This document shows, one piece after another, positions 1 through 5,357 of a stretch of 7,414 nucleotides of DNA. The notes beneath the pieces are model-generated. The model made no database searches and was not told where the DNA came from. It saw only the letters and a list, made by a program, of their open reading frames with translations. The stretch's first letter is position 1. Each line of letters begins with the position of its first letter. The translations under genes and the position numbers were made by a program. This DNA comes from Anaerolineales bacterium (GTDB lineage: Bacteria > Chloroflexota > Anaerolineae > Anaerolineales > Villigracilaceae). The stretch is from NCBI GenBank assembly GCA_025966435.1, contig JAICRQ010000164.1:1-7414 (forward strand). Reading direction: 5' to 3'.

Positions 1-82
1 CTTTATCCAGCGATACGTCAAAGGCGTCCTAAACAACCCGCTTTTCAACGGTTTCTATTTTTACACGATGTCGGAAGAGTAG
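1..82 (+). CDS. C-terminal end of a probable family 5 solute-binding protein (partial)
   Basis: An open frame enters from the left edge, reading from base 2, and stops at TAG 80-82. Only 26 residues are visible. They include the string RYVKGVLNNPLFNGFYFYT and end in MSEE. A V-K-G, N-P, then aromatic-rich Y-F-Y ending is typical of the extreme C-terminus of oligopeptide-type (SBP_bac_5) solute-binding proteins, in which the last strand closes back on lobe I. The frame is supported by its clean stop just upstream of a large palindrome. The product name is an inference from a very short tail; the reading frame itself is more certain. If correct, this is a canonical-order binding protein, unlike the permuted one at 1481-4066. 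Confidence 0.5.
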   Translation, partial: FIQRYVKGVLNNPLFNGFYFYTMSEE

Positions 83-107
83 TCCTACCGAGACGATAAT
101 GATCTAA

Positions 108-139
108 ATGGAGGAGGTCCAAATTTGGACCTCCTCCAT
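108..139. terminator. Perfect 32-bp palindrome, probable terminator hairpin
   Basis: The arms ATGGAGGAGGTCC (108-120) and GGACCTCCTCCAT (127-139) are exact reverse complements, and the AAATTT between them is itself palindromic, so all 32 bp are symmetrical. As RNA it would form a 13-bp GC-rich stem with a 6-nt loop. It starts 25 nt after the stop of the left-edge gene, as expected for a transcription terminator. However, no U-run follows directly; the nearest is TTTT at about 150-153. It could be a weak or bidirectional terminator, an mRNA 3' end stabiliser, or a protein-binding palindrome. Confidence 0.55.
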
Positions 140-168
140 CCATCACAAATTTTGTCCTGCGAAGTGGG

Positions 169-174
169 TATAAT
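169..174 (+). promoter_or_regulatory. Probable -10 box for the cytochrome c gene
   Basis: A perfect TATAAT lies 34 nt before the GTG start at 209, in the context GTGGGTATAATGCGG. No good -35 hexamer is found 16-18 bp upstream; the closest TTG element, TTGTCC at 152-157, leaves only an 11-bp spacer. This is a plausible but incomplete sigma70-type promoter. Transcription would start near 181, giving a leader of about 28 nt. Confidence 0.45.
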
Positions 175-208
175 GCGGATAAGGCTTCATTCAAAGGTCT
201 AAAGGTTT

Positions 209-910
209 GTGCAGAAGAAATTTTTCCTAAACTTTATTTTTGTGCCTCTTGGAATAGCCCTGCTCTTGGCGGGGCTGTTCTTTGATAAGGGCACTGCTGA
301 TTCGTCTCGATTACAAGTGGAGACTACTCCTACACCGGATCGACTTGCAGAACCGACCCTGCCTGCTGCTCCATCCCAGGCAGATCACGGCGCGCAGGTC
401 TACTGGCTTTCCTGTATGCCGTGTCATGGCGATACAGGTCAAGGGCTTACGGATGAATTTCGCGCCACCTATCCTCCGGAGGAGGAATACTGCTGGGAGA
501 GTGGCTGTCACGGCGCGAATCCCTATGAGAGCGGTTTTACGCTTCCGAAGAAGATTCCCGCCGTCATTGGGGAAAGCTCTCTGGCAAAGTTCACCGACGC
601 CGCGCAGCTTCATGCCTACATCCGCGCGACGATGCCCTTCTGGAAGCCGGGAAGCCTGACGGAAGAGGAGAGCTGGCGCGTGACGGCATTCATCCTGCGG
701 CAAAACGATCTATGGAATGCTGAGTTGAACGCCTCAAACGCCGCAGATGTGAAAATCCCGCGCAGGGCATTTCTGACGCCTATTACAACGCCTCCGCCTG
801 AGACTGTCCGGGAGCAGAATGGTATATTGATCTGGATTGTTATAGGGGGCGTGCTATTGTTCCTCCTTGTTGGGCTTTTCGCCCTCAAACGATATAACAT
901 TAGCCCTTAG
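209..910 (+). CDS. Membrane-anchored c-type cytochrome with CxxCH and CX4CH motifs
   Basis: This 233-aa protein starts with GTG, preceded by AAAGG repeats at 194-198 and 201-205. Residues 5-25 form a hydrophobic segment (signal anchor or signal peptide), followed by a Thr/Pro-rich linker. The class I cytochrome c domain spans about 58-166: heme motif CMPCH at 69-73, and a likely axial methionine M142 in ATMPF, followed by the usual C-terminal helix (LTEEESWRVTAFIL). A second motif, CWESGCH at 95-101, has four residues between its cysteines. CX4CH is an accepted heme-attachment variant in some multiheme cytochromes, so a diheme protein is possible. Residues 205-226 are a second transmembrane helix followed by KRYN, which would hold the C-terminus in the membrane. 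The heme domain should face outside and carry electrons for a membrane oxidoreductase; the partner is not visible here. It is transcribed alone. Confidence 0.85.
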   Translation: MQKKFFLNFIFVPLGIALLLAGLFFDKGTADSSRLQVETTPTPDRLAEPTLPAAPSQADHGAQVYWLSCMPCHGDTGQGLTDEFRATYPPEEEYCWESGCHGANPYESGFTLPKKIPAVIGESSLAKFTDAAQLHAYIRATMPFWKPGSLTEEESWRVTAFILRQNDLWNAELNASNAADVKIPRRAFLTPITTPPPETVREQNGILIWIVIGGVLLFLLVGLFALKRYNISP

Positions 911-944
911 CTAGAGACAAGCTACTCGAAATAATGTCTAGGGA

Positions 945-981
945 AGGCTGCCGAAGGCGCCTCACATCCGCTTTTTGGATG
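945..981 (+). terminator. Two small hairpins after the cytochrome gene
   Basis: The first hairpin pairs AGGC(T)GCC at 945-952 with GGCGCCT at 956-962 across a GAA loop, with one bulged T. The second pairs CATCC (965-969) with GGATG (977-981) around a loop containing TTTTT (972-976). They begin 34 nt after the cytochrome stop and may terminate its transcript, but the T-run lies inside the second hairpin's loop rather than after a stem, so this is weak. Confidence 0.25.
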
Positions 982-1029
982 CTGTGTTCTCTAACTTATA
1001 CAACCGGTCTAATAATCGTCCTGATGTTT

Positions 1030-1053
1030 AAGCAGTTCTTAAGAACTGTTTTT
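1030..1053 (+). terminator. Intrinsic-terminator-like hairpin with T-run
   Basis: CAGTTC (1033-1038) and GAACTG (1043-1048) are perfect inverted arms around TTAA, and TTTTT follows directly at 1049-1053. Flanking A residues can extend the stem with U residues of the tract. The stem is short and AT-rich, so efficiency is uncertain. It would end the cytochrome transcript before the promoter at 1097. The 16-bp symmetrical core could instead be an operator. Confidence 0.4.
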
Positions 1054-1096
1054 GTTACATTTAAGTGTGTGCTAATACACCACTCACGAATTACAA

Positions 1097-1124
1097 TTGA
1101 CTCACCTGAAGAATTAGATATAAT
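1097..1124 (+). promoter_or_regulatory. Strong sigma70-type promoter for the transporter operon
   Basis: TTGACT at 1097-1102 and a perfect TATAAT at 1119-1124 are separated by 16 bp, the best promoter match in the window. Transcription would begin near 1131, about 350 nt before the binding-protein ATG at 1481. The surrounding DNA is markedly AT-rich compared with the genes. Confidence 0.7.
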
Positions 1125-1128
1125 TCTT
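1109..1128. promoter_or_regulatory. 20-bp perfect dyad over the -10 box, candidate operator
   Basis: AAGAATTA (1109-1116) and TAATTCTT (1121-1128) are exact reverse complements separated by GATA. The dyad covers the whole TATAAT at 1119-1124 and part of the spacer, where a dimeric repressor would block RNA polymerase. AT-rich dyads arise by chance more easily than GC-rich ones, so this is a candidate only. No regulator gene lies in the window. Confidence 0.4.
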
Positions 1129-1143
1129 GATGCTTGGCACGTC

Positions 1144-1160
1144 AGGAACACCTTGTTCCT
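1144..1160 (+). other. Leader hairpin near the predicted transcript start
   Basis: AGGAACA (1144-1150) pairs perfectly with TGTTCCT (1154-1160) around a CCT loop. It would sit about 13 nt from the predicted 5' end of the transporter mRNA, where a stem can protect the transcript from 5'-end-dependent decay. No T-run follows, so it is not a terminator. Confidence 0.35.
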
Positions 1161-1187
1161 CCACTCCATTTAAATACAGGAAGAGTA

Positions 1188-1460
1188 ATGCCCGGCTTCA
1201 TTGAAAATGTGCAAGGGCGTGAGCTATTATTTAAGATACTAGAGGGGGTAATTGGGACCGCGAATCCTTTACGAATTGGATCAACTGAAAACGCGCTGCC
1301 TGGCTGGTTACAATCGCTTTCCGTGGCGATTGTTCGTTTTAAGCTGCTATTCTTTGGAACGCCTGGATGGACTTCGCTTGCCCTGGGAGTCCGCAGAAAG
1401 GAGGAGCTGTCAGCCCTGAATCCACGTAGTAAATATTCCTGTTGTTCGCTAAATTTCTGA
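1188..1460 (+). CDS. Possible small ORF of 90 aa in the leader, unknown function
   Basis: I do not recognise this product. It starts at ATG 1188 with a fair ribosome site, AGGAAG at 1178-1183, 57 nt after the predicted transcript start. It ends at TGA 1458-1460, which overlaps an ATG at 1460 (TGATG) that is in frame with the binding-protein gene. The protein begins MPGFIENVQGRELLFKILEG and has a basic stretch (GVRRK) near residues 68-72. A middle part, about residues 41-62, is mildly hydrophobic (SLSVAIVRFKLLFFGTPGWT), but there is no clear transmembrane helix. Codon use is plausible but not convincing, and two inverted repeats fall inside or next to it. It may be a real small gene coupled to the transporter, a decayed remnant, or chance ORF in a structured leader. 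Confidence 0.3.
   Translation: MPGFIENVQGRELLFKILEGVIGTANPLRIGSTENALPGWLQSLSVAIVRFKLLFFGTPGWTSLALGVRRKEELSALNPRSKYSCCSLNF
1310..1340 (+). terminator. Attenuator-like hairpin in the leader
   Basis: ACAATCGC (1310-1317) and GCGATTGT (1326-1333) form a perfect 8-bp stem with an 8-nt loop, followed by TCGTTTT (1334-1340). This resembles a weak intrinsic terminator inside the leader of the transporter mRNA, 148 nt before the binding-protein start. If real it could attenuate expression. No ligand-binding aptamer family was recognised, and no alternative antiterminator pairing was established by eye. Confidence 0.3.
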
Positions 1461-1467
1461 TGACTGT

Positions 1468-1475
1468 GAGGAGAG
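1468..1475 (+). promoter_or_regulatory. Ribosome binding site that sets the binding-protein start
   Basis: GAGGAGAG contains GGAG at 1470-1473, 7 nt before ATG 1481. It favours 1481 over the in-frame ATG at 1460 and the TTG at 1442. Starting at 1481 also gives a textbook lipoprotein signal peptide with its positive charges directly at the N-terminus. Confidence 0.8.
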
Positions 1476-1480
1476 TTGAA

Positions 1481-4066
1481 ATGCGTAAACTATCTATAGT
1501 TCTGAGTTTCCTGATCGCTATCAGCGTGATCTTGTCTGCATGTGCGCCGCAGGTCCCTGCGACTGCCACAGAGGCGCCCGTCGAAGAGCCGACAGCGGCA
1601 GAAGAGCCAACTGCAACGGAGCCCCCGACGGAGCCTCCAGCTACGGCGACGCCTGAGCCGACAACGCGCACCGGCACCTGGGTCGATGAGGTCGTGTTCT
1701 CGGAGCAAGCCGATAATGCTGTCTGTATTGCCCAGCTTCAGGCTGGTGAGGTCCATGTCTGTGCCGATGGAAACAGCAACCCGGATGACTTTGAAACGGT
1801 TCAGGCCGATCCCAATTTGGAATATAACACCAGTTTCGGTTTGAACTTCGAAATGCTGCTCAATCCGGTTCCGACCTTCACCGACGGTCGTGTCAATCCC
1901 TTTGGCAATGCCGCGATTCGCGAAGCCATGAATATCTTGATCGATCGCGATTTCATCGTTCAAGAGATCTTCGGTGGACTGGGCATCCCGAAGTACTCAA
2001 CCTTAGTCGGGGCGTTCCCGGACTATTCCCGCTATATTGAGGCGGCTCGTGCGCTGGAAGCCAAGTATGCTTACAATCTTGAGCGCGCCAACGAAATTAT
2101 CACTGCCGAAATGGAAGGACTCGGCGCTACCAAGAATGCGGATGACAAATGGGAGATCGATGGTGAGCCGGTTACCCTGATCTTCATCATTCGTACGGAA
2201 GATGAGCGCACGCCGATCGCTGACTACATGTCCAACCAGTTGGAAAGCGTCGGGTTCACCGTCGACCGCCAGTACAGAGCCCGCTCGGAGGCCTCTCCGA
2301 TCTGGGCGCAGAGCGAACCGGCGGAAGGCCAGTGGAATATTTACACCGGAGGCTGGGTCAACACCGCGATTTCCCGCGATGACGGCACCAACTTCGGGTT
2401 TTATGACACGGACTTTGGTGGTTGCTGTGGTCTTTCCTCGAACCTGATGACAGAGGAGTTGCTTGGAGAATACTACGAAGTTGCCGAGCGACTCTGGAAC
2501 AACGATTTTACAACGCTCGAAGAGCGCGGCGAGCTCTTCCGTAGAGCCCTTGAGCTTTCGGGAGAACTGTCCTACCATATCTGGGTCGTTGATACGCAGT
2601 CTTTCTTCCCGCAGCGTACGGAACTCTCCGTTGCGGCGGACCTGGCCGGCGGCACGTCCGGATCTGCCCTATGGCCTTACACTATCCGCCTTGAGGATAC
2701 TGAGGGTGGCACCGCCCGCGTTGCCTTGAATGATATCTTTATCGATCCATGGAACCCGGTTGCCGGCTCGAACTGGATCTCCGATTCGATGGCATACCGC
2801 GGCACGCAGGATTATGCCAGCATACCCGATCCCTACACCGGTCTTGCATGGCCTCAGCGGGCGGAGAGTCTGGCAATTTCCGCTCGAGAAGGGCTGCCGA
2901 TTAACAAGAGCCTAGATTGGGTGACCTTAGACTTCCAGGCCGAGGATATTTCCGTTCCCGAGGATGCCTGGGCCGACTGGGATGCTGCCGAACAACGGTT
3001 CATCACCGTGGGTGAGAAATTCCCAGAAGGTGCCACTTCCCTCGTGAAAGTGACCTGGAATTATCCTGCCGATCTCTTCGAAACGAACTCCTGGCACGAT
3101 GGCAGCCCGCTCTCCGTGGCGGACTTTGTCATGGGCATGATTATGACCTTTGATCCGGCGAAACCCGAATCCGGTCTGTATGACGAAGCCTATGTCCCGT
3201 CATTGGATGCCTTCCTGGCGACCTTCAAGGGTGTGCAGATCGAATCCACTGATCCGCTGGTGATCACAACCTACACCGACTCCTATGCGCTGGACGCTGA
3301 AACCTTCGGGCTGAGTTGGTATCCTGCCAATGGTGTCGTCTATCCGCAAGGACCGGGCGCCTGGCATAACCTGACCCCTGCGATCCTGGCTGAAAGCGCG
3401 GGTGAGATCGCCTTCAGCATCGACAAGGCAACAGCTGCCGGTGTGGAATGGACGAACTTCATCGATGGTCCCACGCTCGAGATCCAGAGAAATTATCTCG
3501 ATCAGGCTCTGGCGGAAGGTACCATCCCCTTTGCTCCGACCCTGAGCGAATACATCACGCCTGAGGAAGCCACAGCCCGCTTTGAGAATCTTTCCACGTG
3601 GGTTGATGAGCATAACCATTTCTGGATCGGCACCGGTCCGTTCTTCGTGGATGAGGTCTTCACCACCGAAGGTAATGTGGTCCTGACGCGCAATGAAAAC
3701 TTCCCCGATCTTGCTGACAAGTGGGCGCGCTTCAGCGAGCCGAAGATCGCTGTGGTCGATTTGAGCGGCGAGGGAACGGTGACCGCCGGGCAGGAAGCTA
3801 CGTTCGACGTCTTTGTGACCTTCAATGACGAACCGTATCCTGGCGATGAGATCGAGAGCGTAAAGTATCTGGTCTTCAATGCCAATAACGAAGTTGTCGC
3901 CACGGGCGATGCGGAATTGACGGCGGATGGCCAATACACAATTGTCCTTGGGCCGGATGTGACCAGCGGACTTGAGGCCGGAGCCAACCGTCTTGAGGTG
4001 GCTGTTGCCAGCAGAGTCGTAAGCATCCCGTCCTTTGGCGAGTTTGAGTTTGTGACCGTGCAGTAA
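1481..4066 (+). CDS. Peptide-type ABC transporter lipoprotein solute-binding protein, circularly permuted
   Basis: This 861-aa protein captures the substrate for the importer encoded downstream. Residues 1-21 are a lipoprotein signal with lipobox LSAC (C21 lipidated); 22-63 form a Thr/Pro/Glu linker. Residues 65-405 match the second half of family 5 binding proteins (DppA/OppA): the VVFSEQADNAV and LQAGEV block, IREAMNILIDRDFIVQEIFGG at 146-166, and the closing WPYTIRL strand at 398-404. Residues 408-757 match the usual first half: a start like the mature N-terminus, WHDGSPLSVADFV at 538-550, and IGTGPFFVDE at 716-725 with VLTRNENFPD after it. Canonical proteins have these in the opposite order. 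Residues 758-861 form an added beta-rich, Ig-like domain. Cysteines 82, 94, 315 and 316 could form disulfides. DppA is about 530 aa. The substrate cannot be told from sequence; peptides are only the family default. An intrinsic terminator follows. Confidence 0.9.
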   Translation: MRKLSIVLSFLIAISVILSACAPQVPATATEAPVEEPTAAEEPTATEPPTEPPATATPEPTTRTGTWVDEVVFSEQADNAVCIAQLQAGEVHVCADGNSNPDDFETVQADPNLEYNTSFGLNFEMLLNPVPTFTDGRVNPFGNAAIREAMNILIDRDFIVQEIFGGLGIPKYSTLVGAFPDYSRYIEAARALEAKYAYNLERANEIITAEMEGLGATKNADDKWEIDGEPVTLIFIIRTEDERTPIADYMSNQLESVGFTVDRQYRARSEASPIWAQSEPAEGQWNIYTGGWVNTAISRDDGTNFGFYDTDFGGCCGLSSNLMTEELLGEYYEVAERLWNNDFTTLEERGELFRRALELSGELSYHIWVVDTQSFFPQRTELSVAADLAGGTSGSALWPYTIRLEDTEGGTARVALNDIFIDPWNPVAGSNWISDSMAYRGTQDYASIPDPYTGLAWPQRAESLAISAREGLPINKSLDWVTLDFQAEDISVPEDAWADWDAAEQRFITVGEKFPEGATSLVKVTWNYPADLFETNSWHDGSPLSVADFVMGMIMTFDPAKPESGLYDEAYVPSLDAFLATFKGVQIESTDPLVITTYTDSYALDAETFGLSWYPANGVVYPQGPGAWHNLTPAILAESAGEIAFSIDKATAAGVEWTNFIDGPTLEIQRNYLDQALAEGTIPFAPTLSEYITPEEATARFENLSTWVDEHNHFWIGTGPFFVDEVFTTEGNVVLTRNENFPDLADKWARFSEPKIAVVDLSGEGTVTAGQEATFDVFVTFNDEPYPGDEIESVKYLVFNANNEVVATGDAELTADGQYTIVLGPDVTSGLEAGANRLEVAVASRVVSIPSFGEFEFVTVQ

Positions 4067-4084
4067 CCTGATCGTTGGTTTGAA

Positions 4085-4121
4085 TGGCCCGGTGGAGACA
4101 CCCCTACCGGGCCAATTTTTT
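4085..4121 (+). terminator. Strong intrinsic terminator after the binding-protein gene
   Basis: TGGCCCGGT (4085-4093) pairs perfectly with ACCGGGCCA (4106-4114), and two more inner pairs are possible (one G-U). TTTTTT follows at 4116-4121. It begins 18 nt after the stop codon. Partial read-through would make the binding protein more abundant than the permeases and ATPase, as is common for such importers. Confidence 0.85.
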
Positions 4122-4162
4122 ACAATCTGATGTGTTGCTCCATTTGGTGAAGCACATTCATT

Positions 4163-4189
4163 TTGAGGATTTTCTTCACTATGTATAAC
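4163..4189 (+). promoter_or_regulatory. Possible promoter for the permease-ATPase genes
   Basis: TTGAGG (4163-4168) and TATAAC (4184-4189) are 15 bp apart, with a TG directly before the -10. The spacing is short and both hexamers deviate from consensus, so this is a moderate candidate. Its position between the terminator at 4085-4121 and the ATG at 4221 makes it functionally sensible. Confidence 0.35.
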
Positions 4190-4220
4190 CTGGCTTAAAA
4201 ATCAGAGAAGGAAGTTAGTA

Positions 4221-5357
4221 ATGGCAGAGTCAACCCTAGAGACCCCCCTGCCCGTCGTCACACCGAAGAAAGCACATGAGAGCACGCTCATTCGAGTTGC
4301 CAAATACATGGCGGTTCGCCTGATTACCATGGCGTTTACCGTTGTGATTGGTTTGTACCTGACCATTCTGATTGCGAACATGGGTGGCTACGTAGATCAG
4401 ATCCGCCGTGGGGAGATCCGTGAGAACACGCAGCAACAGGTCATGAATGACCCGGCTCTCAGGAGCCTGTCTGCTTCACAACGCGTCAAGTTAATTGAAG
4501 ATCGCGTGATTAGCGAGGAAAAACGCCTGGGCCTGGATAAACCCTTTGCAATCCGAAGTTTTGCATTCCTCAAAGATGCCATAACGCTGAATCTGGGTTT
4601 TGCCGAATTTCTCAATGCAGATAACGGTTCGAGGCAGGTCAAGATCATCGTACTGGAACGCCTGCCGTCGACGCTGATACTCTTCGGCGCGACGAATATC
4701 ATTCTATTTTTTGCGACTCTGTTTGCGGCATTGTCTTTATCTCGTCAATATGGAAGCCTGCTCGACAGGTTTGTGATCGCTACATCGCCAATGTCGGCTG
4801 CACCGGGCTGGTTTTATGGCATTTTCCTGATCGTTATTTTCGCTGCCTATTTGCATGTACTGCCCTTTGGGGGCATGGTGGATGTCCCTCCTCCAGACAA
4901 TAAAGTCGATTATGCCCTCAGCATGCTCAAGCATCTTACCCTTCCGGCACTCGCTTTAGCGCTCAACCAGGTGGCGTTTGCGATTTACAACAACCGTACG
5001 TTCTTCCTCATCTATTCCAGTGAGGATTACGTGGAAATGGCGAAAGCAAAAGGGCTGACTGCCCGGGATGTAGAGCGCAAGTACATTCTGCGTCCCACCC
5101 TGCCTACAAATATTACGAACTTCGCTTTCCTCCTGATCGGCGTTTGGGGAGGCGCTCCCATATTTGAAGGCGTGTTCAACTGGCCCGGGTTGGGCAGAAC
5201 CCAGCTGATCGCTGCAGGTTTATTTGATACGCCTGTGATCGTCGGCACTACGGTGATCTTTGCATACCTGCTGGCGATCACGGTTTTCCTCCTGGACTTT
5301 GTGTATGCCCTCGTGGACCCGAGAGTCAAAATTGGAAACGAAAGTGCAAAGTCATGA
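4221..5357 (+). CDS. ABC transporter permease, DppB/OppB type
   Basis: This 378-aa inner-membrane protein forms half of the importer channel. AAGGA at 4208-4212 lies 8 nt before the ATG. TM1 is about 31-53, followed by an extracytoplasmic loop (54-140) with the family string RLGLDKP at 102-108. Further helices lie near 145-171, 195-215, 238-256, 298-315 and 335-363. The ATPase-contacting EAA-type loop is VEMAKAKGLTARDVERKYIL at 271-290, followed by RPTLP. The DppB signature VFNWPGLGR (318-326) and the C-terminal LVDPRVK (364-370) are intact. It is longer than a usual DppB (about 310-340 aa) because of a 30-residue cytoplasmic N-terminus and a charged, probably helical stretch at 56-100. The TGA overlaps the next start as ATGA, so translation is likely coupled. 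Confidence 0.93.
   Translation: MAESTLETPLPVVTPKKAHESTLIRVAKYMAVRLITMAFTVVIGLYLTILIANMGGYVDQIRRGEIRENTQQQVMNDPALRSLSASQRVKLIEDRVISEEKRLGLDKPFAIRSFAFLKDAITLNLGFAEFLNADNGSRQVKIIVLERLPSTLILFGATNIILFFATLFAALSLSRQYGSLLDRFVIATSPMSAAPGWFYGIFLIVIFAAYLHVLPFGGMVDVPPPDNKVDYALSMLKHLTLPALALALNQVAFAIYNNRTFFLIYSSEDYVEMAKAKGLTARDVERKYILRPTLPTNITNFAFLLIGVWGGAPIFEGVFNWPGLGRTQLIAAGLFDTPVIVGTTVIFAYLLAITVFLLDFVYALVDPRVKIGNESAKS

Noticed and set aside
934..1173. Open frame of 79 codons on the + strand after the cytochrome gene
   Set aside because: It runs through the terminator-like hairpin, the promoter and the dyad, has no ribosome binding site, and its product is not protein-like.
1442..1480. Upstream starts (TTG 1442, ATG 1460) for the binding-protein gene
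   Set aside because: GAGGAG is correctly spaced for ATG 1481, and only that start gives a normal lipoprotein signal peptide (MRKLSIVLSF to LSAC).
911..1480. Possible tRNA, insertion sequence or attachment site in the long gap
   Set aside because: No cloverleaf, transposase fragment, terminal inverted repeats or direct-repeat pair was found by eye; the dyads present are better read as terminator or regulatory elements.
1542..1677. Repeat-like DNA encoding the Thr/Pro/Glu linker
   Set aside because: It is a low-complexity linker behind a lipobox, without exact tandem units, and is not a CRISPR array or satellite repeat.
2003..2578. Antisense open frame (191 codons) in the binding-protein gene
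   Set aside because: Shadow of the coding strand, without recognisable motifs.
3200..3934. Long antisense open frame (244 codons) inside the binding-protein gene
   Set aside because: It is opposite a clearly coding gene and reflects that gene's codon bias; no family features or ribosome site were seen.
3502..4101. Antisense open frame (199 codons) across the 3' end of the binding-protein gene
   Set aside because: It reads back through the terminator stem and is low-complexity Ser/Thr-rich, as expected for a shadow frame.
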